Positions 43,140-54,071 of a stretch of 64,000 nt of DNA are shown one piece after another. Both the position numbers and the translations under genes were made by a program. The notes under the pieces are model-generated. The model ran no database searches. It saw only the letters and a program-made list of their open reading frames with translations, and was not told the origin of the DNA. The stretch lies in contig QEOQ01000651.1 of the NCBI GenBank assembly GCA_010279815.1, positions 354,587 through 418,586 on the forward strand, given 5' to 3'. This stretch comes from Brachionus plicatilis (lineage: Eukaryota > Rotifera > Eurotatoria > Ploima > Brachionidae). Position 1 is the first letter of the stretch, and every line of letters begins with the position of its first letter.

Positions 43140-44077
43140 CAGTGATGATTTGATACAAGTGTTTTTACCAAATTTTATACGTAATTATTCGTAACATTAC
43201 ACATGTAAAAAAATGTTAATTTACGAAAAATTTCGAAAAAAACTTGTAAAAAAGAAAATGCCATTTTTTAGGCCATTTTTACGTTTTTTTAGTAAATTTA
43301 CGTAAAGACCGAACTTTGAATATGTAAATTTCAGTAAAAACTGGTAAAAATGTGTAAAAATTTGTAAAAAAATTTAAAATTCAATCAGATTTTTTAGAAC
43401 ACCTTGCGAAATTTGTCCCTAATGGAAAAACTTTTGAAAAAGCTTTTGAGAAGGCGAAAAATTCATTAAAAACGAATCGTTCGGTTTTAAAAGCTAAAAA
43501 ATTATAGATTAATTCATTATTAAATTTCAAAAATAAAATAAAAATAATTTTTTATTTAATTACCAAATTAATAAGGAAAGAAAAGCTAATATTCAAAAAT
43601 CTTTCACAAATTTTTTTAATGTTAACTTTGAAATATTATTAATTCATATTAGAGATAAAGAAGAGATTGAAAGTTTAATGAAAAATAATGAAATATAATG
43701 AATAATAGTTTAATAGTCTTATTAAATAATTTGATTGAATTTTTTATTTTTTTACAAATTATTACACATTTTTACCAATTTTTACTGAAATTTACCTTTT
43801 CAAAGTTCGGTTTTACGTAAATTTACGCAAAAATCTGTAAAATTTTTTTTTCTCAATATTTTTTTGATTTCGTTAAATTTACTAAAAAAACGTAAAAATG
43901 GCCTAAAAAACGGGATTTTTTTGGAATTTCCTTTTTAAAGTTTTTTCGAAATTTTCGTAAATTAACATTTTATTAAATGTGTAATTTTACGAAAAATTAA
44001 TTAAAAAATGGTAATTTTACGTAAATTTTCGCAAATTTTCGTAAATTTTCGTAAAATTTGGTATCAAATCATCACTG
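43140..44077. mobile_element. Tc1/mariner-like TIR element, 938 bp
   Basis: Ends CAGTGATGATTTGATAC and GTATCAAATCATCACTG with TA on both sides (43138-43139, 44078-44079). Terminal inverted repeats extend about 230 bp and are packed with TTTACG/CGTAAA words. The central 350 bp are AT-rich with no transposase. It shares end sequence and word content with 4766-5102. Confidence 0.85.
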
Positions 44078-44099
44078 TACATCACCATTTTTATTTTTA

Positions 44100-44800
44100 T
44101 TTATTTTTTTAAAAATATAGTTTTGGGGTGATTTCCAGGTTCGTCCGAATGGCTTACGCCTTCGTTTAAACCCTATTATTGCAAAAAAATTATTAAAATA
44201 AAATAAAGTTTTTAGTTTTTTAAAAATAGAAAGTAATTAAAATTGAATAAATGTTTAGTTAACATGTTTGCATGTATTTCTTTTGCTATTAAATCTTGTT
44301 TAGTTTTGTTTGTCAAAAATTTTAGGAATAAACTATTTGATCTTTCCTCGATTGATTCTTGCTTTAGAATTCTGTGAATCGATTTGATTGAAGTTTTTAT
44401 TGGGAAATGTTTAATTATTTTTAAAAATTTGTTTTGAATTTTTTGAAGAGAGCCTTTTATTTTATTTGTTCCCGCGTTTAATATTATAAAATTGTAGTCG
44501 AATAGTGAACGAATTAGTGATTTATAAAGTGTTTAATTTAGCTTAATTGCGCTTGACCATTTTAAGTTTTTAATTCTTCGAATAAGGTTTGTTTTAAGCA
44601 CTAGTTTTTTTTCTAGGTGTTCAAGATGTGGCTTAAATGATAGTTTGGGATCAAGTTTGATGCTAAGAAAGATCGGATTCGGTTCGTGTTGAATGTCTTG
44701 GTCATCAATCTTGAGATTAAGTTTATATTTTACGTCACCATTGAGGTGTCTATTAAGGGCTCTTTTTGGTATCCGTATTTCTTTCATTTTTAGTACATGT
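44100..44800 (-). pseudogene. LINE reverse-transcriptase C-terminal relic with 3' UTR
   Basis: Minus-strand frame from about 44800: NGDVKYKLNLKIDDQDI, then PIFLSIKLDPKLSFKPHLEH, then an in-frame TAA at 44533-44535. The same frame continues TLYKSLIRSLFDYNFIILNA and SIHRILKQESIEERSNSLF to about 44210. A GC-richer 3' UTR-like block (GGTTTAAACGAAGGCG complement) lies at 44120-44165. It is closest in layout to the LINE at 604-3240. Confidence 0.75.
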
Positions 44801-44889
44801 CCAAGCGATCACAGTCTTTTATTCTAAAACCATAAATTTTGATAAATTATTGCGTTTAAATTTACTATCGTGTTGAATTAATTTTTTAT

Positions 44890-44965
44890 TTTTTTAAGAT
44901 ATAATTTTAGGGGAGGTCCTCAGGCTGCTCAGAACGAATTTCTCCTTCTTTTCAGCCTTCATGTA
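44890..44965 (-). repeat. LINE 3' UTR fragment
   Basis: GGTCCTCAGGCTGCTCAGAA to CTTCTTTTCAGCC, similar to 620-682. It is an isolated 3' end of the same LINE group. Confidence 0.55.
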
Positions 44966-45570
44966 ATTTGACATAAAAAATTGAATGCTTAATAAGTTAA
45001 ATAAATTTGATTAAGTAAAAAATTGAGTTTATTAAGAAGATAAAATTTAAGTCAAATAATTGATAAATTAATTTATTATTTAAAATTTTTTTATTTTGAA
45101 AATGCTAATTTGGTAATTGCTTTTTTAATACAGCGATAGTATTTCGAATGAAAATTAGATTTGAATTTAATTTTTAGATAATATACTTGAAAATTAATAT
45201 ATTTAAATTTAAAATTGAATCTCTAAAATATTCGAATTAATATTTGAAAATAAAAATTAATCAAAAAAATAATTTATCAAAAAAATATTTAATTATATAA
45301 GAATTCATAAATTTCTAAAGGCAATTTGATGGTCTGAACTGCTAAATCATTCAATATCATTTCCTACTTTTTAATTTATACTGGTCGATAGTCTCCAGGT
45401 TCTGTTCTTCTTCTTTTTTGAAAATTGGAGTTTATTGGGTCTGCTTCACATCACTGATATTTTTCTAGATTCAAGTGATTTTCTGTAAATTATTTCAAAT
45501 GGAAAATTAAGGTAATATTAGGGGCTTATTTGAAATATGATTTTTCCTTAATTTAAAAAAAATCTAAATT
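44966..45570. other. Intergenic, no gene recognised
   Basis: AT-rich. A TC-rich GTCTCCAGGTTCTGTTCTTC patch at 45390-45415 may be more LINE 3' sequence. Nothing else is seen. Confidence 0.35.
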
Positions 45571-45574
45571 TATT

Positions 45575-45829
45575 AAAAAGTATCAAAATCAGGTTTAAAA
45601 TTTAAATCAGATCAAAAGATTAAAATATAAAATATAATTTTTTATTTTAATAATTGAGAAAAAATACATTTTTTCTAAGCTTTACTTTCCATGTTTTGTC
45701 AAGTGTATTTTCATGTTTAAAATTTTTAAATATTCTTTTTTATTGAACTTTTATAGCTTCAAATTTTTTAATTGATTTTAACAAAGCTTACTTTTAAAGA
45801 CAATAAAATTAAAGACAAAGCCCGTTTAG
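45575..45829. repeat. Partial GGCAAATTG-family copy, truncated by a SINE
   Basis: Matches the left half of 41389-41916 (ATCAAAAGATTAAAATATAA..., TTTTGTCAAGTGTATTTTCA) and stops where the tRNA-derived SINE begins at 45830. Confidence 0.7.
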
Positions 45830-46000
45830 CCGGATGTTTTGTATGTTAGTCATGTAAGCAGATGATCGAGGGTTCAAAAACCGCTGAGGGTGCAAAAATC
45901 TTCAAAATATCTGTGCAATACGGGACGAAGCCTTTGCTCAAAAAGGTACTGAAAAAGGAGATAAAATACCTCCCCATTTTCCACTAGGATAGAAAGAGAC
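45830..46000 (+). repeat. tRNA-derived SINE
   Basis: The head GCCCGTTTAGCCGGATG has an A-box-like segment (45836-45846), and GGTTCAAAAACC at 45871-45882 is a B box, at tRNA-like spacing. A non-tRNA body follows (CTGTGCAATACGGGACGAAG). A related copy lies at 18818. No cloverleaf good enough for a functional tRNA is seen. Confidence 0.7.
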
Positions 46001-46254
46001 ATATTACAATAAAATTTTAACGAATCTAATCGGTTCAAATTGTAAATTTAATTTTCTAAATTCGAAAATTTAGTGTGGTAAATAATTTAAATTTGGTCAA
46101 AAATTTTATAAGCCATGGACAAATACAAAGGAAAAAATTTTAACACTAATTTATTATCAAATTATTAAAAATAAAAAAAAACATGTTTTGTATAAAGAAC
46201 AGAGCTAAATAAAAAAAATATAGCAAAATAAAAATAAAATTTAAATCTTTTGAA

Positions 46255-46410
46255 TTAAAAAGCTATCTTTTGTATTTTTAAAAAGACAGTATCATCAGCG
46301 TACTTCTCACATTTATTCATCAAACAAGTTGACAGATCGTTTATAAATCTAAAAAATAAAGGAGACCTTAAAAACTCCCCATTGAGTAACTGAACCTGTG
46401 TGATCTTGAA
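46255..46410 (-). pseudogene. LINE RT YADD-motif fragment
   Basis: Minus-strand pieces read GSVTQWGVFKVSFIF, then FINDLSTCLMNKCEKYADDT, the GxPQG-to-YADD segment of a LINE RT with a frame break between. Confidence 0.7.
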
Positions 46411-46708
46411 ATTAAACTCTCATAGGCAAAAAATGCTAATAAAAATTTTTTTTTAAACTTTTTAATTAATTAATTCTTTAATTTGATAATTTTTGTTGTG
46501 ATTTTTTTGCATTAAACAAAAAAGGTTACCAAGGTAACCAAATGAGTGATTTGAAAAAAAAAAAGTAATTTATATTTATATTTAAAATTTTGACTAACTT
46601 TCAATATGGATATGAACCGACCAGAAATAGGAGATGGTACTGCTTAGATATTAAAGTTTTCATCAGTATATTTTTTTTTAATTTTAAGAACGTCCGCAAT
46701 CAAGCCGG

Positions 46709-47269
46709 ATGAGTTCTTCCAAGTCAAATTTAAATGCAGAAACTCCACTAGAGGAACCGCGTTCAAAATCGGATTTAAATGATGATGAAGTAACAGACCC
46801 AAAAAATGAAGAAATTGATGGCCAAGAAGAAAATCAGAATCAGGAAGAAGAAAAACAAGAAGAAGAAAATCAAGACAATAATCAGGATCAAGACGACGCA
46901 AAAAATCAGGAAGATATTCAGAATAACGATGAAAGCAATAATGAAGTACAAAATCAAGTTGAAGATGAAAACCAGGAAAAAATTGATGAAAAAAACGAAG
47001 AGAGTGAACCTAAAGATCAAAATGAAGCTGAAGATACTTCTAATTTGGATGAGACTGGCAACCAAAATGAAACCACGTTAGATGAAAGTAATACTGAATT
47101 AAATACTTCTGAGAATCAAGAAAATTCCGAAAAGGATAATGAGAACAAAGACACGGATGACCATGTTTACGTTCATAAAACAGTAAAACGCAAAACTAGA
47201 CAACCTAATAAATTTGCTGATGGAAATCTCATTTTAGAGGAAGAAACTGATGAAGTAAAATTTATTTAA
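46709..47269 (+). CDS. Acidic, Asn/Gln/Glu-rich disordered protein
   Basis: A 186-residue frame, almost entirely D, E, N, Q, K and S (for example QEENQNQEEEKQEEENQDNN), with a short conserved-looking basic motif near the C-terminus (KTVKRKTRQPNKFADGN). No folded domain, signal peptide or membrane segment. The start ATG follows a TTTTAAG acceptor-like site, so a 5' exon may exist. Function unknown; the basic motif at the end of an acidic tail could be a nuclear-localisation or chromatin-contact signal, which is inference only. Confidence 0.55.
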   Translation: MSSSKSNLNAETPLEEPRSKSDLNDDEVTDPKNEEIDGQEENQNQEEEKQEEENQDNNQDQDDAKNQEDIQNNDESNNEVQNQVEDENQEKIDEKNEESEPKDQNEAEDTSNLDETGNQNETTLDESNTELNTSENQENSEKDNENKDTDDHVYVHKTVKRKTRQPNKFADGNLILEEETDEVKFI

Positions 47270-49160
47270 GAATTAAATGACACATTTAAAAATAGTAGGA
47301 TACTTAAGATGAATACAGAAATTCCCCTTTACATTTCCTTTTTATTTTGTTAAGAGTTTAAATATTCAGATTATAATTACAAAAAAAAAAAATTTCTGGC
47401 GATAAAATATGTATATAATTTTTCTCTTAATCAACAAAAAAATAATAATTAATATAGATGATAATAAAGGGCTCGACTTTTATTTTGATTTTTAATATGT
47501 TAGATATGATTTAATGATCTTCCACCAGAAGTAATTCAGCAAAAATAGAGAAAAATTTTGAATTAACCTCTCGAATGGCAATTAGAATTCGTTTAGCTAT
47601 CTTTGAGAGACTTAAAGTCTTGCTTCAATCTTATTATTAATAAAAATAATTTAATATTGAAATTTCTGAATTTAATTTCTCATTATTCTGTTGTATTGTT
47701 TCAATTAAAAGAAAATGTCGTAGTTAAGAATTTACTCTATTTGAAAAATTTTCCATAAAAAAAAACTCAATAATTTTTTTCTTAATTTATTCGAGTCTAG
47801 TCGCTTAGATGTACCATAATTCACTTATTATGGGAATAATTCTGGTTCTCAGGTGAACTATTAGTTCACTTTATCTAAAAATTTTCACCTAATTTGAAAG
47901 TATTAAAAGTTGATAACCTTATCCTATTTTGGTCCATACTTTCATGAAAAAAAATTAAGTGAACTTATAGTTCACTATACTTTTACATTACCGATATAAT
48001 AAAAAGCTTAAAAATGAATACTTTGAACCATTATGTCTGAAGTAAAATTGACATTTAAATTAAATAAAAAAATAATGTATAGAATAGAATTATTTTTAAA
48101 AAAATCCCATATACCATATTTCCTTGATTTTAAGTGTAATCAGCATCAAGAATGCTAGCTTGTTCAATATAGAGACGATTTTGAGGAAAATTTTTGTCAA
48201 AAAATAAGGTTATTTTTCACTAATTTTCTCCAACTGGTAAAAAAAATTATTTTATTTAATTCAATTGAAAGTATTTTTTAAATAAAATTCACCATAACCA
48301 CATGATATAAATATTTTCATCAAGATCTAAAAAAATAATTTAAAATTTGAGAAAAAAATAAAAATTTTATTTTATTTTTAAAAACAAGCATTCCTATTCT
48401 AATTATCAATCAAATAAATTGTATAGAATTTTTTAAGTATTAATGACTGAACTAGACTAGACTGGAAAATCAGCTTTAAAAAAGTCATAATGAAAATCGT
48501 TTAGTTGTTTTCCATAATCTAAAAAAAATTCGATGTGCTGATTAACCTTAAGTTTCTAAAACACACATTTACTAGTGTATTAGTTATAATGTTAATTATG
48601 AAAAAAATATTTTAGATATTTATTAATTCTCAAAATAGCTAAAAATCATGGAAAATTTAAAATAATGACATTTTTAAGAGGTGAAAGCGAATTAGTTAAT
48701 TTTAAAAAAATTCAAAAAGTTTAAAATCCATCTTCTACTTTAAAAATTTTGCATTCTCAAATTTATCTAAAAAAAAAATAAAATTTTTGTGCTCATATTT
48801 TATTTGATGAAAATATATTTTCGACCTTTTTTCATTTTAGTTTTTCACTTTTCTTAAAACCCTCTTCCCTTCATAATTATTCTTCTTTTTTAGAGAATTT
48901 TTAAATTGACTAGCTCCAAGCTAAAATTTAAACTGTTAGGGTTTAAAGTCGCTAGACTTTCAATAATGTTTGTTTCTTTTAATCAGGACTCAACCTAAGC
49001 AGCATACTCTAGATGCGGTGTTACTATTGATGTCCATTGCTTTTAAATGACAAATTTATTTTAAATATTCATTTTATAATTTTAATAAGAGTTTTTTTTA
49101 AGCTAAATTATATTGGATTTTTCATTAAACTATTAAAAAAAAAGAAGCAGAAAATTTTTA
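47270..49160. other. Intergenic with a tiny LINE relic
   Basis: Mostly featureless AT-rich sequence. A palindromic GTGAACTATTAGTTCACTTTA region lies at 47850-47990. At 48960-49035 the minus strand reads TPHLEYAA, a remnant of the LINE RT 'RPHLEYG' motif. Confidence 0.45.
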
Positions 49161-49166
49161 AATAAA

Positions 49167-50530
49167 ATGATATTAAAAGAATTTTACAAGGACTTAGTTG
49201 CCAAGTCACCCGGACCTCCTCCTTTGGAGCCCATATCTCAAAATTTGGATAACGATCTGGATAGAAGCGGTCCAAATGTCCGGCCGGATCTTGATCTGGG
49301 CGCCACCACTCCTGACAAAGTAGACTTGACAATTGACGACGACTATCAGGACATAGAAGTGGAAATCAAGCCTACTCGCGAAGAACTAATTGCACGATAT
49401 CAAGTAAATTTTGGAAAAATTCCAATATCCAGCTTATTCTCTTAATTCTAGGCTACCATCGAAGAAAGAGACCGTCTACAGACCGTAAACAACCAGCTGC
49501 ACCATAAATTGGCTGATTTTTTCAGAAAGAAGAAATCGGACGATTCACAAAATCAGTCGTTGTTCGAAAAATCTTCCCAAGAGCACGAACAACGCTATAT
49601 CAAATATATAAGTAAAATAAAATTAAAAATTTTTTTTTTAATTATTTATTCTAAAATTTATAAAAAAAATAAATTTTTTTAAATATAACTTTTTAGCAAC
49701 CATTGATAACTTGAAAAAACAAATGGAAACAGAAAGACTCGAAGCTGAAAGGGAACTGGATGAATTGAAGTATAAATGCGATACCAAAAAAGAAATAGTT
49801 GACCAAGACCGAATGTTTTTTACCAAGATGAAAAAAGATGCTGCGGCCAAGTCGGCCAGCACTCGCTCCGGCAAACATTTGACCATTAAGGACGCAGAGG
49901 TCTATATTGAAAAAGAGAGGCTGAAAGAAATTGATGTGATCGGTGTGCGCATTGAGAACATCAAGCTCAAAAATCAATTGAGAAAAAAAGAAAACGAACT
50001 AAAGGCTAAAGAGGAATTTGGCGAAGGTTTGCACATGATTGATTTTGAACAATTGAAAATCGAGAATCAGACTTATAATGAAAAAATTGAGGAACGCAAT
50101 GAAGAATTGATGAAACTTAAGAAAAAAATAAACAACACGGTGCAGATTTTGACACATGTCAAAGAAAAGCTTCAATTTGTAGTGAACGAAAACGAAAGAG
50201 AGAAATACCGTTTGAGCGAGTTTGATGAACAAGTCAAAAAGGTGAATTTAAATATTTTTTGTATTGTATTTATTTAAAATTTTTGTTTAGGACCGGGATT
50301 CATTGACTAAAATAAAACAGTCCAAGGACTCTCTAAGGTTGGATAATTCACGTCTCAAACAGAATAGCGGGCTGCTGGGAAACGCAATTTTGCTCAGAGA
50401 TTTTGAAGAATGTGTTGATAAAAACGAAAATTTAGAAGTTGAAATTGAACAATTGAAAAGAAAACATGCCGAATTGATTCTAACCAGCAAGGGTTTTAAA
50501 CACAAAATTAATCAAATTAAAGGACAATAA
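49167..50530 (+). CDS. CFAP184: CFAP184/CCDC96-like ciliary coiled-coil protein
   Basis: Four exons: 49167-49403, 49452-49611, 49697-50241 and 50291-50530, separated by introns of 48, 85 and 49 nt that keep the frame, giving 393 residues. The N-terminal 80 residues are Pro/Asp-rich; the rest is coiled coil. The diagnostic segment is GEGLHMIDFEQLKIENQTYN followed by EKIEERNEEL and VQILTHVKEKLQFV, which matches the C-terminal DUF4201 region of CCDC96 (CFAP184). The paralogue CCDC113 has a similar but less matching segment. The CCDC96-CCDC113 complex sits near the base of the dynein regulatory complex and radial spokes of motile cilia. A rotifer-like ciliated animal would need it. The protein is shorter than the vertebrate one because the acidic N-terminal extension is reduced. 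Confidence 0.8.
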
Positions 50531-51252
50531 TTTTTTTTTATTTTTTAAATTCAAATAAAACAATTTTTTAAATAAATTTATTAAAAATAATTAATAAACA
50601 TTGAAATCAGATTTTAAATAATTACCACAAATGGAAAAGAAAGTTTTGGAGCTAAGTCATTTAATTTTCCCTAAAACCTACAATTTTGCAAAAAAAGTTG
50701 TTTGTTTTTACAGGGTTAATGGAGAAATGAATATGATCGAATAATTTTAGCAGAAGTTATGATGAAAAAACCTCAAACCTTATGTTTTTGAGAAAAATTG
50801 GAAAATTAGATAATTGATGATTTTTTGCGATCTTTTGATCAAGATTAAATACTGTCTTGACTTATTTAAAATAATAAAATCTTTCAATTGAATTTTTAAA
50901 TACACTTTTTTCAAAGAAAAAAATATTATACAATTTAAGATAAATTACGGGTGAGGTAAAAAAAAACATAAAAATAGAGAAAAAATATATTGAAAAGAGA
51001 TTAAAACATAAACTATAAAAAATCAAAGGAGATAAAACATAAATTATATAAAAAATAACTTAAATTGTTAAAATGAGGCAAAATTTAGATTTAATCTAAT
51101 TCAAGAATGGTTTTAAGAAATATTTAAAACACTCCAATTTAAAAAAATTTATCAGTTTTTTAGAAAAATTAATTTTAATTTTAATTTTTGAACTAATAAT
51201 GATAAAAAATGTGTTTAAATACTTGTAAATTTACGTGAAAAAGTTAATTCGT
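50531..51252. other. Intergenic, no gene recognised
   Basis: AT-rich downstream region of the ciliary gene; polyadenylation-like AATAAA shortly after the stop. No other feature is supported. Confidence 0.45.
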
Positions 51253-51444
51253 GGCAAAATGTTGAAAATTTTACATTTTTACATTTTCATATTTTTAGAT
51301 TTTTTGTACAAAATTTCATAAAATTTTTATTTTTAATTTTTGGTAACTAAATAATTTGGAAGAGTTTTTTTTATTTTCTGAAATATTGCACAAAAAATCT
51401 AAAAATATGAAAATGTAAAAACGTAAAATTATTTTCATTTTGCC
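51253..51444. mobile_element. hAT-like MITE (GGCAAAATG family), perfect 8-bp target duplication
   Basis: Ends GGCAAAATGTTGAAAATTTT and CATTTTGCC, flanked by identical TAATTCGT (51245-51252 and 51445-51452). Arms of about 70 bp. Shares its terminus with 9326-9645. Confidence 0.9.
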
Positions 51445-51452
51445 TAATTCGT

Positions 51453-51947
51453 CTATTTGCGCAAAGGATTTGAATTTTTGCTTTGAATCTTTAATTTTTA
51501 ATTGATTACATGTTTTTTTAAACTAAAACTATTTTATTAAACTAAAAATATTAAAAAAAATTGGATTTGAATTTATGTTTTTTATCTTTTTATAAAATTG
51601 GTCATATGTTTTTTTTTTCTTTTTATATGTTTCGTTCTACCTGTTCCATAAATTACAATAAAAAGTTTAAGATTCAAAAGCTAAATTTCCAAGCTTCAAT
51701 GAATAAAGTTATCATGCTAGATAAATAGAAAAAATTTGTATCCTAAAATAAGAAAAAAAAAGACTTTTAAGCTAAATTACAGTCAAAATTAAAAAAAATA
51801 GCTAGATTTATTAGTTATTTTACTAAAATCAATCTTGATTATTTTTATTTTCTTTATCAACATCAAATCAATAATAAAAATTAGAATTTAATTTCATTTA
51901 AAAAAATCTCTCAAGTTATTTATAATGATCCTACTCCTTGAGCAGAC
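51453..51947. other. Intergenic, no gene recognised
   Basis: AT-rich, no feature supported. Confidence 0.4.
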
Positions 51948-52058
51948 TAGAGTTGCTTAAAAGTCACAAGTATTGAATCAAGTCCAAGTCCGGAATGCAA
52001 AAAAAAATAATTTGAAGTCCGGACTTTGACTTTAATTTAGTTTTTTTAAACAACTCTA
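51948..52058. mobile_element. Minimal hAT-like MITE (CAGAGTTG family), 111 bp
   Basis: Ends TAGAGTTGCTTAAAAGTC and TTTAAACAACTCTA, with flanks GAGCAGAC (51940-51947) and GTGCAGAC (52059-52066), 7 of 8 identical. Confidence 0.8.
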
Positions 52059-52361
52059 GTGCAGACTTGTTCCTGTAAATATTTAGAAACAGCCGATAAA
52101 TGTCACAGCATATTAAAAAGCTAATAGAATCAATAGTTGCTGCAACGGAACAACTTTCTGCACCAGATGATTGATAATAATTAATAATTAAATGTTATAT
52201 TTTTGCGGTAAATTTTCAGAGTATAGTAAAATAATAATAATAAAATGAAAGCTATAATGTACTAGCACATGGAACGGGGGTTGGGTCTTGCCTGTTATGT
52301 GATCAGTTGGTCACATATTATGTGACCAGTGACTTTATGTCGATTTGGTGACCAGGTATCA

Positions 52362-52666
52362 CCATTAAAATGGATATTTTAAATTTAAATGGCTAAATTA
52401 AAATTTATAATTTTTAGAATTGGTTTTTTTTTTTGTAAATAAATTTTTAAAAATTAATTCAATTAATTGAAAGTATGATAAAATTTTTTAGAAGCCAAAA
52501 TGATTTATTTTGCAGTTAAAGAATTAAATTAATTAATACTAAATTTTTAGAATTATCTCGATATAACGAACTAGAAGAAAAAAACCGAGTAATTCTTTTC
52601 TTAAAAAAAAGTCTTTATATAACGAATTAAAAAAATTACATACGTTAATTAATAGCTTGTTATTGC
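52362..52666. repeat. Dispersed repeat (ATCACCATTAAAATGG), copy 1
   Basis: Matches 59366-59618 closely (ATCACCATTAAAATGGA, then AAATGGCTAAATTAAAATTT), and its right end (ACGTTAATTAATAGCTTGTT) matches 63255-63280. Confidence 0.8.
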
Positions 52667-52914
52667 GGGTCTTGCCTGTTATGTGATCAGTTGGTCACAT
52701 ATTATGTGACCAGTGACTTTATGTCGATTTGGTGACCAGGTATTTTTTCTGACTGGTCACTTATTCACTGGTCACCTAATATGTGATCAGGCAATATTAT
52801 TATTAAAATAATGAATTTTTTTTTTTAAAATTTTATTATTTAAGTGAGCAGTTATTAAATTTAAATGACCAATTTATATAATAATTTAAAATTATAAAAA
52901 TTCAATAAAAAAAA

Positions 52915-53198
52915 TTAGTTATGCATTTTTGCGATGTGTTGCTTTACACCACGCTCATTTTTCATTAATTTCCCGCATTCCGAGCAAGCTATTGGGTTTT
53001 TATGTTTGCTAAGAACTTTTTTTACATCAGACTGTGTCGCTTCAGAAACAATTGGAGCTTCTGATGCAAAACTTTTCTAATTTAAGTTCATATTTTGAGC
53101 TTTCTACAATTTTCTTTCGTACATTTTTGTACAGCAAATATTAAGCCTAAATCTACAAGTTTGTTAAAAAATTTTTTTTCATCATTCTCGTTTTCCAT
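52915..53198 (-). pseudogene. Small element-encoded C2H2 zinc-finger protein, frameshifted
   Basis: Minus-strand reading starts MENENDEKKFFNKLVDLGL (from 53198) and, after a frame break near 53085, continues SFASEAPIVSEATQSDVKKV, then the finger CSECGKLMKNERGVKQHIAK-M-H (C-x2-C-x12-H-x4-H) and a stop at 52915-52917. If intact it would be about 94 residues. The finger and the linker before it (VSEA...VL..KNP) align with the frame inside the element at 62067. A one-finger protein could bind the element's own repeated ends; that is inference. Confidence 0.65.
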
Positions 53199-54071
53199 TT
53201 TTTTCTAAATAATAGTAAAAACTTTTTGATTATTATTAATATAACTTTAATTTTACATCATCGCTTAAAAAATGTTCATATCATATCAAATCTTGCAAGT
53301 ATAGTTGCAATTGCAATTATTTTATTATACATTTTATTATTGTATTTTCAATTAAATTTTATTTAACTTAAAAAAAAATTATGCGACCAAATGTTTATTT
53401 AGGTGACCAGGTTAAAATTATTTATAAACATTTTTACCAAATAAATAATTTTGCCTGATCACATATTAGGTGACCAGTGAATATGTGACCAGTCAGAAAA
53501 AATACCTGGTCACCAAATCGACATAAAGTCACTGATCACATAATATGCGACCAACTGGTCACATAACAGGCAAGACCCCGAGGGTTTAGCCTCATCATAG
53601 TAGTTTGTTTAAATAAAGTTTATCAATTTTGTTTTTAAAAACATTAACTTTATCTGAATTCATAACAACTCTGTCAAGTCGATTCCAAACATTGACCACT
53701 CTGTTGCTGAAAAAATTAAATCTTTGCTCACAGTTCTTTACCAATTGTCTTTCTAACGTAAAATCATGAGGTCTGGGGGTTGGACGAAAGTATTTTCTGG
53801 ATTATTCTTGAAGACTAGGGGTACATGCCAGTTAATCTTGTCGTGTCCTTTTATAATTTTAAACATTTCGATCAGATCCCCTCTTAATCTTCTGGTCTCT
53901 AGACTGGTTAAATTCAATGCAGCTAATCTTTCTGAATAGCTTAGCTTTTTTAGCTTTTTAGCTCTGCAACCAATTTAGTAGCTCTTCTCTGGACTCATTC
54001 TAAGATCTTGATGTCTTTTTTTAAGTACGGGTCCAAACTTGAACTCCATATTCTAGATATGGTCGAACAAA

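Larger units (their letters stand above)
52283..53578. mobile_element. GGTCAC-family TIR element with C2H2 zinc-finger frame
   Basis: Terminal sequence GGGTCTTGCCTGTTATGTGA; about 130-bp inverted repeats (best pair 52667-52797 and 53448-53578) built from GGTCAC/GTGACC words. Flanking 8-mers CGGGGGTT (52275-52282) and CGAGGGTT (53579-53586) match at 7 of 8, a hAT-size duplication. The left end is doubled: the first 76 bp occur at 52283 and again at 52667, separated by a 305-bp dispersed repeat. A small minus-strand frame with one C2H2 finger occupies the interior. No DDE transposase is seen. Confidence 0.8.

Noticed and set aside
45830..45905. Functional tRNA gene
   Set aside because: A and B boxes are present, but no good cloverleaf or paired acceptor stem; better explained as a SINE head.
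46775..47081. Overlapping frames opposite and offset to the acidic protein
   Set aside because: Poly-Ile/Phe and poly-Lys/Arg products are frame shadows of the GAA/AAT-rich coding sequence.
49638..50505. Minus-strand frames opposite the CFAP184-like gene
   Set aside because: Phe/Leu-rich antisense shadows of a Lys/Glu coiled coil.
52097..52174. Short frame MSQHIKKLIESIVAA...
   Set aside because: 24 codons between a MITE and a LINE tail; no splice partner or homologue recognisable.
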